64,000 bases of DNA from G963665185 sp049723905 (lineage in GTDB: Bacteria > Desulfobacterota > Desulfovibrionia > Desulfovibrionales > Desulfovibrionaceae), in assembly GCF_049723905.1 (NCBI RefSeq), contig NZ_JBJKFD010000001.1, positions 868,001 to 932,000 on the forward strand, read 5' to 3'. Position 1 is the stretch's first letter. Every line of letters starts with the position of its first letter. Below are positions 34,580-43,008 of this stretch, piece by piece. The notes beneath the pieces were generated by a model. That model was not told the DNA's origin. It saw only the letters and a program-made list of their open reading frames with translations, and searched no databases. Made by a program: the position numbers and the translations under genes.

Positions 34580-35609
34580 CCTTCACTTCTTGGAGATTCT
34601 GCCGAGCAGCATCTCCGATGACAAAAAACTTTCCGCAGCGTCCGAGTCGCTGAATGGACACCTTGTTAAGCTGGCCAGCGACACCGACCTGGCACGTATT
34701 TACTCCCGCATTCCGGAGTTGCCCGAGGCTGCTCTTGATCTGCTTGCCTGGCAGCTTCACGTGGACTTCTGGCTGCCCACCCTGCCTATCGAGTCAAAGC
34801 GAAGCCTGGTCGAAGGATCCATTGCTTGGCATCGGAAGAAAGGAACGGCCTGGGCCGTGAAGCAGGTCCTCTCCGACTTGGGCGTCGACGCTGAAATCAT
34901 TCAGTGGCACCAGCCGGGCGGAGAAGACTTGGACCGGTTCACGTTTGCCGTCCGGGGGATGATTCGTCGTCCGTTGTTGCCCACCGAAATGTGGGGACCG
35001 GAAACCATCACGGAAGTAGAGAGAGCTATTTCCGTAGCGAAGAACACCCGCTCCTGGCTCGGCTGGCTTACCCTGGCCCTCGAGATGGATGTCCCTGTGA
35101 AGGCTCCCGGACACGACCTGGCGCAAGCCGCTCGCAAGGCGTGCGTTGCGCCGCTTTCCTTTGGGCCCCTCTTTGACCGGAGAACCGCTGAGGCTCTTGA
35201 CGAATCAGGCATCGACCAAGCCCCCGTTGCACGAGACGAAACATCGGCAGCGTGGACCATGGGTCGCCCCTGGTCTCTCGATATGTTCTACGAGGAGGGA
35301 TCTGCAGGCTGGCTTGACCAGATGATTCCCGGAGTGGAGGGAGCCGCGCTTCCTCCGGCAGATTGTGTTCCCGTATCCATCCTGCCGGCATCAGTCCCTC
35401 TTTCGATCGCAGCCGCTGCAGCCGAATCCTCGCGCAAGAGCCATCGAATTTTTATCGGCATCAGTCTCGACGTCAAAAACAACTCAACCAGTACAGCGCC
35501 GGCGTATTTCGGGGCGGACGAAGTCTTTCTGGACGAAGCTCCCGGAATGGATGATGTCGCCTTGGATTTATGCCCGCTGGACGCACTTATGGAGGTAGCA
35601 CATGCCTGA
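34557..35609 (+). CDS. tail protein I with C-terminal extension
   Basis: 350 residues. The first ~190 match P2 gpI: 'IYSRIPELPEAALDLLAWQLHVDFWLPTLPIESKRSLVEGSIAWHRKKGTAWAVKQVLSDLG'. P2 gpI is about 176 residues long, so the C-terminal ~160 residues are an extension, probably a fibre attachment domain. The last eight bases overlap the next gene. Confidence 0.9.
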   Translation: MAGLKATDLHFLEILPSSISDDKKLSAASESLNGHLVKLASDTDLARIYSRIPELPEAALDLLAWQLHVDFWLPTLPIESKRSLVEGSIAWHRKKGTAWAVKQVLSDLGVDAEIIQWHQPGGEDLDRFTFAVRGMIRRPLLPTEMWGPETITEVERAISVAKNTRSWLGWLTLALEMDVPVKAPGHDLAQAARKACVAPLSFGPLFDRRTAEALDESGIDQAPVARDETSAAWTMGRPWSLDMFYEEGSAGWLDQMIPGVEGAALPPADCVPVSILPASVPLSIAAAAAESSRKSHRIFIGISLDVKNNSTSTAPAYFGADEVFLDEAPGMDDVALDLCPLDALMEVAHA

Positions 35610-36024
35610 GATCACGTGGAAGCGGGCTGAAATTCAGACCCGGCTGTACGACAAGATAGGTCAGTCGCTGACCGGAGTCGGACCCTGTCCGCGGGTGGTG
35701 TCTTTCGCCGCCGGCTACGGGCACATCGACGAAACAACCAATCCGCCAACCCTGGAATCCCTGCCCTTGAGCGCGAGCGAGGTTCCCGGATTCATTACGT
35801 CCGGAACACCTGAAGCCTCGATGTCCGACGGGCGTGCGCTTTTCGTCTGCGCCATCCCCGAGGATGCAGTCTCTGCGCCGCAGAAGTGCAACATTATCGG
35901 TCTGTACGATCAGGACGACGAACTTGTGGCCCTGGCGTCGTTTCTTCCCGAATGGCTGGCCCCGGGCAAGCGATACGAGAACTTCGTCTACATCACCTTC
36001 CCAGCCCCCGAGGAGGAAAGCTAA
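35602..36024 (+). CDS. tail fibre-associated protein, unknown family
   Basis: 140 residues with a GGAGG site seven bases before the ATG. The N-terminus ('EITWKRAEIQTRLYDKIGQSL') and central 'YGHIDETTNPPTLESLPL' are of a type seen after gene I in phages with modular fibres. No clear domain. Its position between gpI and the DGR-diversified fibre suggests a role as a fibre base or connector. Confidence 0.65.
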   Translation: MPEITWKRAEIQTRLYDKIGQSLTGVGPCPRVVSFAAGYGHIDETTNPPTLESLPLSASEVPGFITSGTPEASMSDGRALFVCAIPEDAVSAPQKCNIIGLYDQDDELVALASFLPEWLAPGKRYENFVYITFPAPEEES

Positions 36025-36596
36025 TGCTCTCGAGTTTTGTGAAGTACAAAGAGCGCTACGCTTCGTTTGCGCTCAACAGGAAAATGGCTGGCGTGTTGAC
36101 CCCGGGTGTGTACCAGGGGTTCGAGATCCTGCCGGCGGAGGGGCTGAACGTGCTTATCTCCGCATCTCACGACGACTACCCGGCCTCCGTGGCCGTAATC
36201 GAGCGCGAGGGATATTCCGTCACCCTGCGGATGGATGCCAGCGAAACCCTCCCCGTCGCAGGCCCCGGAACCTGGCATCCGGTTCTGGAGTCCTACTACA
36301 CGCCGGGACAGGAAACATACCAACAGCTGAAGATCGTAGCCACACCTGAGCCGCACCATGTGGTTCTCGGGACCATCACGGTCCCTGACGGCGCCGCTGC
36401 AGTGACGGAAGACATGATCACAGACGAAGGCCGGATGATCGGCTCTCAGGATCTGCTTGTGATGCAGTTCACCTCCGCCCTGATTGCCAACGAAACCGAA
36501 CTGCTCGGATACAAACAGCGGCTGTCCAATGTCGAAAACTGGGCGCGGACCGCAGGATACGACCCCGCCAACCTTTATACCGGAGAAGGAGAATAA
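36024..36596 (+). CDS. phage tail-region protein, unknown
   Basis: 190 residues, AGGAGG site. Mostly beta, with 'FEILPAEGLNVLISASHDDYPASVAVIEREGYSVTLRMDAS' and a helical tail ('LLVMQFTSALIANETELLGYKQRLSNVENWAR'). No family recognised. It is tightly placed before the fibre gene and probably part of the same fibre apparatus. Confidence 0.7.
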   Translation: MLSSFVKYKERYASFALNRKMAGVLTPGVYQGFEILPAEGLNVLISASHDDYPASVAVIEREGYSVTLRMDASETLPVAGPGTWHPVLESYYTPGQETYQQLKIVATPEPHHVVLGTITVPDGAAAVTEDMITDEGRMIGSQDLLVMQFTSALIANETELLGYKQRLSNVENWARTAGYDPANLYTGEGE

Positions 36597-36597
36597 G

Positions 36598-39102
36598 ATG
36601 GCATCCATGAATGAACGAGTGCAAGAGCTCATCAACTCTGTGCAGACCTTTAACAACCAGGCGTCGCTGCTGTTGGCGGCCGTGGGACAGGGGCAGCTGG
36701 ATCCCGAGAAGATCCAGGAGCAGATCCAGACAGCCACCCAGTCGGCGATCGACGCCGTACTGGCCCAGCTCGACGGATATGACGCAACCACCATTCTGCA
36801 GCGACAGGATATGTTGAAGCTGGCGCAGGACATCCGCAACGTGACCGACGACGAGAAGTTTTTCTTCGAGTTCTTCCGCCGCCCGTTCTCGTTTGCCGAC
36901 CAGATCGAAGTCGGCAGCGTTGTCACTGTGGCGGGCGACGAATCCGTGGACTGCGCAGACACCTCCCTGCTGGAGGTCGGGCAGGAATACGTTATCTGCT
37001 CGGGAGACCTCCGCGAGACCGTGACTGTCGAGGCCGTATTGACCTCCACCCGGTTCCGCGCCACGTCCGAGGTGTCCGCATCATACTCCGGAGCCACGCT
37101 GAAAAGGACATCCGCCCAACTCGACGGACAGTCTACCCGCTTTGCTCCCGGAGATATCTACTACGGTGGCAAGTTTGCGCTTGGCCTGGCCGATGTGGAC
37201 AAGGCTATCCTCATTCGCCGCGGGGCTGTCGGAGAGCTGTCGGTCTACTTCCAGGACGCAACCCACGAATCTTGGACGCTGGCCCCCTGGGAGTGGGTGC
37301 GGACCAATGAGGACGGTACACAGGATGTCGAATACCGACTTCCGGCTCGCGGTGATTTTGATATCAAGATCGTGAACGAGTCCGACGTTGAAGTCGTGAC
37401 TCAGTATATCGTTGGCGTGCACCAGGACACCGGCCTGCTGGGCGACCACCATCCGCCCATCAAGCCCACCAACGTCTCTCCGGCCGCCGGGGCCATCGAC
37501 CTGCAGGAAACCCCGACGCTGACCGGCTCTGTTTACAGTCACCCGCTCGGAACGCCGCAAGGCGCTCTGCAGGTTCGCGTCTACAGCGACGCGGACAGCT
37601 ACGCGGAAGCGATCTACGACTCTGGCGAGCAGCCCGCCGGGTCCAGCTTCAAGCTCCCCGCGGGAATCCTTTCCGTAGGCGGCACTTTTAAGTGGGAGAT
37701 TCGCTACAAAGACACTCAGGGCGCATGGTCCCCCTGGTCGGATATGACCGCGTTCGATACTGCGGCTTCGTTTGTCTACATCGAGACGCCGACCCTCACC
37801 AACCCTGGCAACGGCGCAACGGACATCCCTGAGCAGCCGACCCTGACCTGTTCCCCGTTCACTGTGTCCGGCGGCTCTGACAACCACGTCGGATCCAGGT
37901 GGATGATCCGTGAAGCCGGAGGCTCCTACGACACCCCCGTTTACGACTCCGGCAGCTCGCTCGACTTGGAGTCTCACGTGGTTCCCGCCGGCAACCTGCA
38001 GGACGGTGAAGTCACATACTACGCCAAGGTCCAGCACGAAGGCGAAACGCTTGGCGCTTCCGAGTGGTCCTCGGAGATCAGCTTTACCACCAAGGACCTG
38101 TTTGCGGTGATCGTCGGCATTGCCCAGGTGGCTTCCGGCGGCGGCGCAGGAACGTGGCAGCGCGTCGACGAAGACGGAAACAACAAGACCACCGACACCG
38201 CATACTTCAACAACCATCCGACCTACGCAGGGATTCAGGACGCCACCATTGACGAGCAGGCCATGGTCCAGATTCCCAAGTTCTACTACAAGGTCGAGCA
38301 GGCCCCAGCCGGTAGCGACCAAGCTGGCAAGAAGTGCTGGTGGATCTCCGATCAGCCCGCCGCAGGCTTTGAGCTGCACCCCGCATTCATGGACGGCGGA
38401 GTAGAGATCGACCGCTTTTACGTGGGTAAATACGAAGGCACCGATGACGCGGGAACCAAGGTCGGCTCCGCTGCCGGAGTTTCCCCTCTTGTGTCTGTCG
38501 ACTTCACGACCATGCACTCCCGTTGCGCCGCCAGGAATACCGGCGGAGTCGAGGGGTTCCACATGTGGAACATCCACGAGCTCAGCGCCATCCAGATGTT
38601 GGCGCTGATCGAGCTCGGCACGCCCGATGCCCAGTCGGCCATTTCCGCCGGCAACACGAACAGCTCTGCAGCGGTTAACACCGGCGCGTCCGGAGCAGTT
38701 TGGCGCGGGATCCACGAGCTGTGGGGGAACGTATGGGGCGCGGTTGACGGCCTCAAGACCGACACCAGCAACCACTTGGAGGTTTTCGACCGCCTTGGCA
38801 ACGAAACCTACATCAATACCGGGACGGTCATCACGACCAGCGGCTGGACCACGTCCATGCTCGAAGCCTCTGGCGCAGATTGGGACTTTGCCAGTATGTT
38901 CGCTGCGGCCAACGTGGACAGCACCGAAGGCAACGGCACTTTTGCCGACTACTGGTATTCGAACTCCGCCGGCAGTGAATATATCTGCTACCACGGCGGC
39001 CACTGGAGCTACGGCTCGCACGCGGGCTTGTTCGACTTGCGCTTGACCTACGTCGCTTCGAACTCGGACGCGAGCCTCGGCTGCCGCCTCGCCAAACGGT
39101 AA
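36598..39102 (+). CDS. DGR target 1: tail fibre-like protein with variable C-type-lectin-like end
   Basis: 834 residues from the ATG at 36598 (GGAGAAGGAGA site). The helical start ('MASMNERVQELINSVQTFNNQASLLLAAVGQ') suggests trimerisation. Two FN3/Ig-like repeats (about 280-390 and 400-500) follow, each opening with a 'PTL' strand. The last ~320 residues have the FGE/C-type-lectin pattern ('VDEDGNNKTTDTAYF', 'MVQIPKFYYKV', 'VWRGIHELWGNVWG'). The final 33 residues, ending GCRLAKR, are the variable repeat. Probable receptor-binding protein at the tail fibre tip, rediversified by the RT at 40097. Confidence 0.92.
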   Translation: MASMNERVQELINSVQTFNNQASLLLAAVGQGQLDPEKIQEQIQTATQSAIDAVLAQLDGYDATTILQRQDMLKLAQDIRNVTDDEKFFFEFFRRPFSFADQIEVGSVVTVAGDESVDCADTSLLEVGQEYVICSGDLRETVTVEAVLTSTRFRATSEVSASYSGATLKRTSAQLDGQSTRFAPGDIYYGGKFALGLADVDKAILIRRGAVGELSVYFQDATHESWTLAPWEWVRTNEDGTQDVEYRLPARGDFDIKIVNESDVEVVTQYIVGVHQDTGLLGDHHPPIKPTNVSPAAGAIDLQETPTLTGSVYSHPLGTPQGALQVRVYSDADSYAEAIYDSGEQPAGSSFKLPAGILSVGGTFKWEIRYKDTQGAWSPWSDMTAFDTAASFVYIETPTLTNPGNGATDIPEQPTLTCSPFTVSGGSDNHVGSRWMIREAGGSYDTPVYDSGSSLDLESHVVPAGNLQDGEVTYYAKVQHEGETLGASEWSSEISFTTKDLFAVIVGIAQVASGGGAGTWQRVDEDGNNKTTDTAYFNNHPTYAGIQDATIDEQAMVQIPKFYYKVEQAPAGSDQAGKKCWWISDQPAAGFELHPAFMDGGVEIDRFYVGKYEGTDDAGTKVGSAAGVSPLVSVDFTTMHSRCAARNTGGVEGFHMWNIHELSAIQMLALIELGTPDAQSAISAGNTNSSAAVNTGASGAVWRGIHELWGNVWGAVDGLKTDTSNHLEVFDRLGNETYINTGTVITTSGWTTSMLEASGADWDFASMFAAANVDSTEGNGTFADYWYSNSAGSEYICYHGGHWSYGSHAGLFDLRLTYVASNSDASLGCRLAKR
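38995..39092 (+). repeat. DGR variable repeat 1 (VR1)
   Basis: 98 bp, same length as the template at 39826-39923 and gap-free. It differs at 12 positions, and in all 12 the template base is A. Codon effects include AAC to CAC, TAC, GAC, CGC and ACC, so Asn codons become His, Tyr, Asp, Arg and Thr. Non-adenine positions are unchanged. Confidence 0.97.
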
Positions 39103-39130
39103 ACTGAAACCTGCAACCTGAAACACTGAA

Positions 39131-39152
39131 GGTCCCCGCGAGAGCGGGGGCC
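39131..39152 (+). promoter_or_regulatory. post-VR1 hairpin with GAGA tetraloop
   Basis: A 9-bp stem (39131-39139 with 39144-39152, one G-T wobble) closed by GAGA starts 38 nt after VR1, beyond the stop codon. In the Bordetella BPP-1 DGR a hairpin/cruciform after the variable repeat is needed for target recognition. VR2 has a counterpart at nearly the same distance. Confidence 0.75.
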
Positions 39153-39168
39153 ATAAAGGAGATACACT

Positions 39169-39468
39169 ATGAGTCTCGGACAGACTATTTCGTGGGGCCC
39201 TGTGGAAGATCTGAATCTGGACGCATTCAACCACAGCGTGCCCGAGGCGGACCATCGCCAACGCGTCAGGGTTTATTCCGTCCCCACTGACGTCGACGCC
39301 GGCGGCTACTTCGTCGCCGTGTCTGCGCCCTGGGACCCGGTCGTGGTCCCCCCCAGCAGGGTGAAGGACACCGCGCTGCTGGTTGAGTACGACCTTGACC
39401 CCGACGGAACCTTCCAGGTCAAGACCATGCTGCCGCAGATCAAGCGGGCAATGCAGGTGCCCTATTGA
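39169..39468 (+). CDS. small protein between VR1 and avd, unknown
   Basis: 99 residues, AAAGGAGA site. Beta-rich with 'QTISWGPVEDLNLDAFNHSVPEADHRQRVRVYSVPTDVDAGGYFVAVSAPWDPVVVPPSR'. I do not recognise the family. Its stop overlaps the possible TTG start of avd, so it is part of the DGR operon. A fibre chaperone is one possibility, from position only. Confidence 0.7.
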   Translation: MSLGQTISWGPVEDLNLDAFNHSVPEADHRQRVRVYSVPTDVDAGGYFVAVSAPWDPVVVPPSRVKDTALLVEYDLDPDGTFQVKTMLPQIKRAMQVPY

Positions 39469-39809
39469 GCCTGATGGACGGACTGAAGATCCTGGCCAAG
39501 ATGGAGGAGCTTGACGCATACGCCCACAAGGCCATGCTTCAGTTTCCGAAATATGAACGCCATGTGCTGTGCGCGGCCATTCGCGAGACTTCCGCGGGGA
39601 TTATCCGTTTGGTCGTGCGCTGCGCAAAGCGCTACCACAAAAAGACCTCTCTTCAGGATTTGGACATTGAAGTCGAATACCTGAGAACTCTTGTGAGGAA
39701 GGCTCATGCGCTGGGCTACATCAACGTCCATCGCTATGAAGTGTGGTCTCGCCATATTGACGAAGTGGGGCGCATGGTCGGGGGCTGGATCAAGCATGTA
39801 AAATCTTAG
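39465..39809 (+). CDS. avd: DGR accessory protein Avd
   Basis: 114 residues from TTG at 39465, or 111 from ATG at 39474; neither has a strong ribosome site, so coupling to the upstream gene is likely. The all-helical sequence ('EELDAYAHKAMLQFPKYERHVLCAAIRETSAGIIRLVVRCAKRYHKKTSLQDLDIEVEYLRTLVRKAHALGYINVHRYEVWSRHIDEVGRMVGGWIK') matches the four-helix bundle Avd family: KYER..L, the basic RCAKRYHKK patch, and the 'W..HIDEVGRMVGGW' end. Avd forms a pentameric barrel that binds the RT and template RNA. It lies 17 nt before the template repeat. Confidence 0.92.
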   Translation: MSLMDGLKILAKMEELDAYAHKAMLQFPKYERHVLCAAIRETSAGIIRLVVRCAKRYHKKTSLQDLDIEVEYLRTLVRKAHALGYINVHRYEVWSRHIDEVGRMVGGWIKHVKS

Positions 39810-39825
39810 GGCAGGCACCTGTTAC

Positions 39826-39923
39826 GGCGGCAACTGGAGCAACGGCTCGAACGCGGGCTTGTTCAACTTGAACTTGAACAACGTCGCTTCGAACTCGAAC
39901 ACGAACATCGGCTGCCGCCTCGC
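39826..39923 (+). repeat. DGR template repeat (TR)
   Basis: 98 bp with 23 adenines, nearly all in AAC codons of the corresponding reading frame: an arrangement that lets A-mutagenesis produce many residues but no stop codons. It ends in the GC-only stretch GGCTGCCGCCTCGC shared by both variable repeats, after which template and targets diverge (CAACCGGG versus CAAACGG), as expected of IMH* versus IMH. There is no reading frame over it. Confidence 0.97.
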
Positions 39924-40022
39924 AACCGGGCTCAAGCCAGAAGGGTGCGCTTTACGGAGCACACTCCAGCGCTTTTCGTTTGGGGCGCCTGTCCTCCCTA
40001 CCCAACAGGGAAAGATACATAA

Positions 40023-40078
40023 GCCGAGGCGGCGAGTAAGCCCCGGAAAGGGGCCCAAAGTGGCCTCGGCCTTTTTTT
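40023..40078 (+). terminator. terminator-like end of the template RNA
   Basis: GCCGAGGC (40023-40030) pairs with GCCTCGGC (40063-40070), followed by seven T's (40072-40078). An inner GCCCC/GGGGC hairpin lies inside. It sits 100 bp after TR and 18 bp before the RT start, so it may define the 3' end of the template RNA and leave RT expression to read-through. Confidence 0.6.
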
Positions 40079-40096
40079 GACCAGAGGAGAATACTG

Positions 40097-41167
40097 GTGC
40101 CGAAAACACATGGCGACCTTTGGAAACAGATCATCTCATTCGACACGCTCTGCGGAGCCTTTAACCAGGCCCGCCTCGGAAAACGCTACACGCCTGAAGC
40201 ACTACGGTTCGCCAGCCGACTTGAAGAAAATCTGATCAATATCCAGAACCACCTGATCTGGAAGACATGGTCTCCGGGTAAATGGAGGGAGTTCTGGGTT
40301 TACGACCCGAAGTGGAGACAGATTCAGGCGCCGCCCTTCTGCGATCGCGTTGTCCACCATGCGCTTGTGAGCGTTGTTGAGCCTCTTTTTGAGCGCAAGT
40401 TTATTCACGACTCGTATGCCTGTCGGCGCGGTAAGGGTACTCACGCCGCCGTGTACCGCCTTCAGTCTTTCTTGCGGCGCACGCGGCAGCACTGGCCGCG
40501 GGTTTACGTCGTCAAGGCCGACATCTCGAAATACTTTCCATCCATAAATCACTCCAGACTGGAGCAACAGCTCGGCAGAACCCTGCGCGACCAGGACGCC
40601 TTATGGCTGTGTAGCAAAATCATACGCGAAAACGGATATGAAAGGCGGGGCATCCCTGTGGGCGCCCTTACTTCGCAGCTTTTTGCCAACATTTACCTGA
40701 ACGAGCTGGACCACTTCGTGAAGGATGAACTTGGAGTAAAGCACTATGTCCGGTACATGGATGACTTTGTTTTTCTTGGCCCGGACAAGGCCCGCTTGCG
40801 TCGGCTGCTTTCCGTCATCGAGGAAAAGCTCGTCATGGATTTGCGGCTTGCCTTGAACCCAAAGACCTGCATTTTCCCCGCATCAAGAGGTGTGGACTTT
40901 GCCGGGTATCGCACTTGGGCCACCCACATAAAGCCTCGAAAAAAGAACGTCACCAGAATGCGCAAGCGGCTCACGCGCATGGCTGATCTTTACGCCCAGG
41001 GCCGCGCACCCCTTGAGGATGTCCGCGCAAGGGTGATGTCGTTTATTGGATACATGAAACACTGCTCTGGCCACGTGACGACCCAAAGAGTTCTTCAGGA
41101 GATCGTTTTGACCAGGGAGAACAAGGCGCAGGAACAAGAGCTTGCGCCAAGGAGGTGGAAGTTATGA
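40097..41167 (+). CDS. DGR reverse transcriptase
   Basis: 356 residues from the GTG at 40097 (GAGGAGA site). Motif A is 'VVKADISKYFPSI' (Asp142), motif 4 reads 'GIPVGALTSQLFANIYL' with SQ rather than the SP of other retroelements, a DGR signature, and motif C is YMDD (220-223). The thumb follows ('FAGYRTW', 'MKHCSG'). It copies template RNA with adenine-specific errors and, with Avd, replaces variable repeats. No maturase or nuclease domain follows, excluding a group II intron. Confidence 0.97.
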   Translation: MPKTHGDLWKQIISFDTLCGAFNQARLGKRYTPEALRFASRLEENLINIQNHLIWKTWSPGKWREFWVYDPKWRQIQAPPFCDRVVHHALVSVVEPLFERKFIHDSYACRRGKGTHAAVYRLQSFLRRTRQHWPRVYVVKADISKYFPSINHSRLEQQLGRTLRDQDALWLCSKIIRENGYERRGIPVGALTSQLFANIYLNELDHFVKDELGVKHYVRYMDDFVFLGPDKARLRRLLSVIEEKLVMDLRLALNPKTCIFPASRGVDFAGYRTWATHIKPRKKNVTRMRKRLTRMADLYAQGRAPLEDVRARVMSFIGYMKHCSGHVTTQRVLQEIVLTRENKAQEQELAPRRWKL

Positions 41168-41970
41168 ACAGTCCTCTTGCATGGCTTGGCGGGAAGTCTC
41201 GTCTAGCCAAGAAAATCGTCCCGATGTTGCCTCCTCATGAGCACTATGGAGAGCCGTTTGCCGGGGCCGGGTGGATATTCTTCCGCAAGGCCCCGTCTCG
41301 AGTCGAGTCTTTGAATGACATCAACTCGGATCTGGTGTCCTTCTATAGGGTGCTCCAGAACCACCTGGAAGAGTTTTGCCGGCAATTCCGTTGGCTGCTC
41401 TCTTCAAGGGAAATCTTTGAAGACTTCAACCGCCAGAGAGATGCTGGCGGGCTGACGGACATCCAAAGAGCTGCTCGGTTCTACTATGTTCAGCGGCAGG
41501 CTTTTGGGGGAAAGGTTTATGGCCAGTCGTTCGGGGTGGACCGGTCCAGTCCTCCGCGGATCAATCTCCTGCGCATCGAGGAGGAACTGTCCGCAGTTCA
41601 TCTCAGGCTCACCGGCGTCACTCTGGAAAACCTACCCTGGCACCGGTATCTCGATAAATATGACGGGAAAGAGACGTTCTTCTACCTCGATCCTCCATAC
41701 TATGGCTGTGAGTCCGACTACGGGAAAGATATATTCACCAGGGGCGACTTTGACAGGCTTGCGGAGCGCCTTGCGAAGATCCAGGGCAAGTTCCTCCTCA
41801 GCCTGAACGACACCCCGGAGGTGAGGGATATATTCGGAGGCTTTTTCGTTGAAGGAACCACTACCAGGTACACGGTTAACGGAGCCAATCCGCGCACAGT
41901 TGGCGAGGTTCTGGTGATGAACTACAAGCCTTCTGCCGGATTACTGGATCTAATTGAGAACAAGAGCTAA
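41164..41970 (+). CDS. phage DNA adenine N6-methylase (D12 class)
   Basis: 268 residues from the ATG at 41164, eight bases after GGAGG; the GTG at 41155 is within that site. 'LAWLGGKSRLAKKIVPMLPPHEHYGEPFAGAG' holds the SAM-binding FxGxG motif and 'FFYLDPPYYG' the catalytic DPPY (176-179). Target is unknown; Dam-type GATC enzymes have the same layout. It has no cognate endonuclease, so protection against host restriction or control of packaging is likely. It overlaps the RT end by four bases. Confidence 0.95.
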   Translation: MNSPLAWLGGKSRLAKKIVPMLPPHEHYGEPFAGAGWIFFRKAPSRVESLNDINSDLVSFYRVLQNHLEEFCRQFRWLLSSREIFEDFNRQRDAGGLTDIQRAARFYYVQRQAFGGKVYGQSFGVDRSSPPRINLLRIEEELSAVHLRLTGVTLENLPWHRYLDKYDGKETFFYLDPPYYGCESDYGKDIFTRGDFDRLAERLAKIQGKFLLSLNDTPEVRDIFGGFFVEGTTTRYTVNGANPRTVGEVLVMNYKPSAGLLDLIENKS

Positions 41971-41984
41971 ACACAGGCCCAAAA

Positions 41985-42008
41985 GACTCCCCAGCACCAA
42001 CGGGAGTC
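41985..42008 (-). terminator. terminator between dam and the repressor
   Basis: GACTCCC pairs with GGGAGTC (41985-41991 with 42002-42008); on the minus strand it is followed by TTTT. It separates the convergent methylase and repressor genes. Confidence 0.55.
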
Positions 42009-42025
42009 CTCGCTCTTGCCAAATA

Positions 42026-42916
42026 TCAAGAACCCAAGCCCTTGGCCCTGCGAGGCCCCTGATACTCATTCGTCTTCCTGCCCGAAGACGTGCCAACCTT
42101 CCTGGCCGGTCCCGCTTCTTCTGAGGCGGGGCCGCGCCGGGATTTTATCGCCTCGAGCATGGCCTGATGAACAAGCTCCTCCGGAGCGTTGGCTCTTTCG
42201 AACTCCCTTCGCACATCTTCCAGCTCTCGACCAAGCTCAGACTTGCCCGCCTCCTCGCCCTGAGGTGACCCCTGAGCGTCTTCTTTGTCTTTTTCGGGAA
42301 ACACCCCGGCAAAGGCGGGCGAAATGCTCCCTGTCTCAAGTGAGGCAGTTTCTTTTGCCCACCTGCGCTGGGCAACCTCGGACAGAGGTCCGCCCTGTGA
42401 AAAAATATCTCCATCCACAGTAGGCTGCCCGATTTGCGCAAGAGCAAAGTTGGCGTTCAAGCCATAGCGGACTACCCACCGGGCCAAAGCCAGTGCCGGG
42501 GGCTGAAGACGTGCGCCAAGACAGGCGTCGAGACAGGCCCGATTCATCCCACCTGCTTTCGCGACTTCGTCCAGGTCGGCCTCCACCTCTCCTTCAAAAA
42601 AATCTCTGAGCGCATCAGCTGTGGCCACGAGATCCGAGTTGAACTCGGCGTCGGCTGGGTCGAAATAAGCATCCAGCCCCCTTGGTGCATACATTTCGCC
42701 TTCACCTGTCAGCAGCCAGCCAGGGTCAACGCCTAAATTTAGTGAAAAAGCCGCGACGGTTTGCACGTTCGGCAGGGCAGCCCCCTCCAGATAGTTCCGG
42801 AGAGTCTGGGGCTTCTTGATACCGGCCTTTGCGGCCATATCCTTGAGGGAGAGCCCTTGCTCTTCTTTGATTGCGCAAAGCCGTTGCGCGAACTGTTCCT
42901 TGTTAAAAAAAGACAT
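42026..42916 (-). CDS. phage repressor (HTH_3), without a LexA-type protease domain
   Basis: 296 residues. The N-terminal Cro/CI-type helix-turn-helix spans about 8-64 ('LCAIKEEQGLSLKDMAAKAGIKKPQTLRNYLEGAALPNVQ'). A second helix-turn-helix-like segment ('LDEVAKAGGMNRACLDACLGARLQPPALALARWVVRYG') is near 115-155. The C-terminal half is Glu/Ala/Lys-rich and disordered, with no S24 peptidase serine and lysine. RecA-driven self-cleavage is therefore not expected, and the BRO protein could be the antirepressor. Divergent from the cro-like gene, sharing the operator region. Confidence 0.85.
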   Translation of the reverse strand: MSFFNKEQFAQRLCAIKEEQGLSLKDMAAKAGIKKPQTLRNYLEGAALPNVQTVAAFSLNLGVDPGWLLTGEGEMYAPRGLDAYFDPADAEFNSDLVATADALRDFFEGEVEADLDEVAKAGGMNRACLDACLGARLQPPALALARWVVRYGLNANFALAQIGQPTVDGDIFSQGGPLSEVAQRRWAKETASLETGSISPAFAGVFPEKDKEDAQGSPQGEEAGKSELGRELEDVRREFERANAPEELVHQAMLEAIKSRRGPASEEAGPARKVGTSSGRKTNEYQGPRRAKGLGS

Positions 42917-42929
42917 CGACTCCGTTTCC

Positions 42930-42964
42930 TAGTTGACAGCAACTAACTTTTGGCCTACCAGTTA
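42930..42964. promoter_or_regulatory. immunity operator region
   Basis: TAGTTGACAGCAACTA (42930-42945) is a 6-bp inverted repeat and TAACT/AGTTA (42944-42948 with 42960-42964) a second. TTGACA inside the first can act as a -35 element. The arrangement between divergent repressor and cro-like genes is that of a lambdoid genetic switch. Confidence 0.55.
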
Positions 42965-43008
42965 AGGCAACATGTTTTTATAAACCTTTAACGCAAGGAA
43001 ATATCGTT

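Noticed and set aside
37081..39519. 812-codon minus-strand frame over DGR target 1
   Set aside because: Shadow of the fibre gene; the VR/TR codon logic and lectin-like domain are on the plus strand.
40097..41167. Reverse transcriptase as part of a group II intron or retron
   Set aside because: No maturase or HNH domain, no intron RNA ends or msr/msd; SQ in motif 4, adjacent Avd and an adenine-mutated TR/VR pair make it a DGR.
41164..42008. DNA methylase as half of a restriction-modification system
   Set aside because: No endonuclease gene adjoins it; it overlaps the RT gene and is followed by a terminator and the repressor. The lone nuclease at 16151 is 24 kb away and lacks a helicase.
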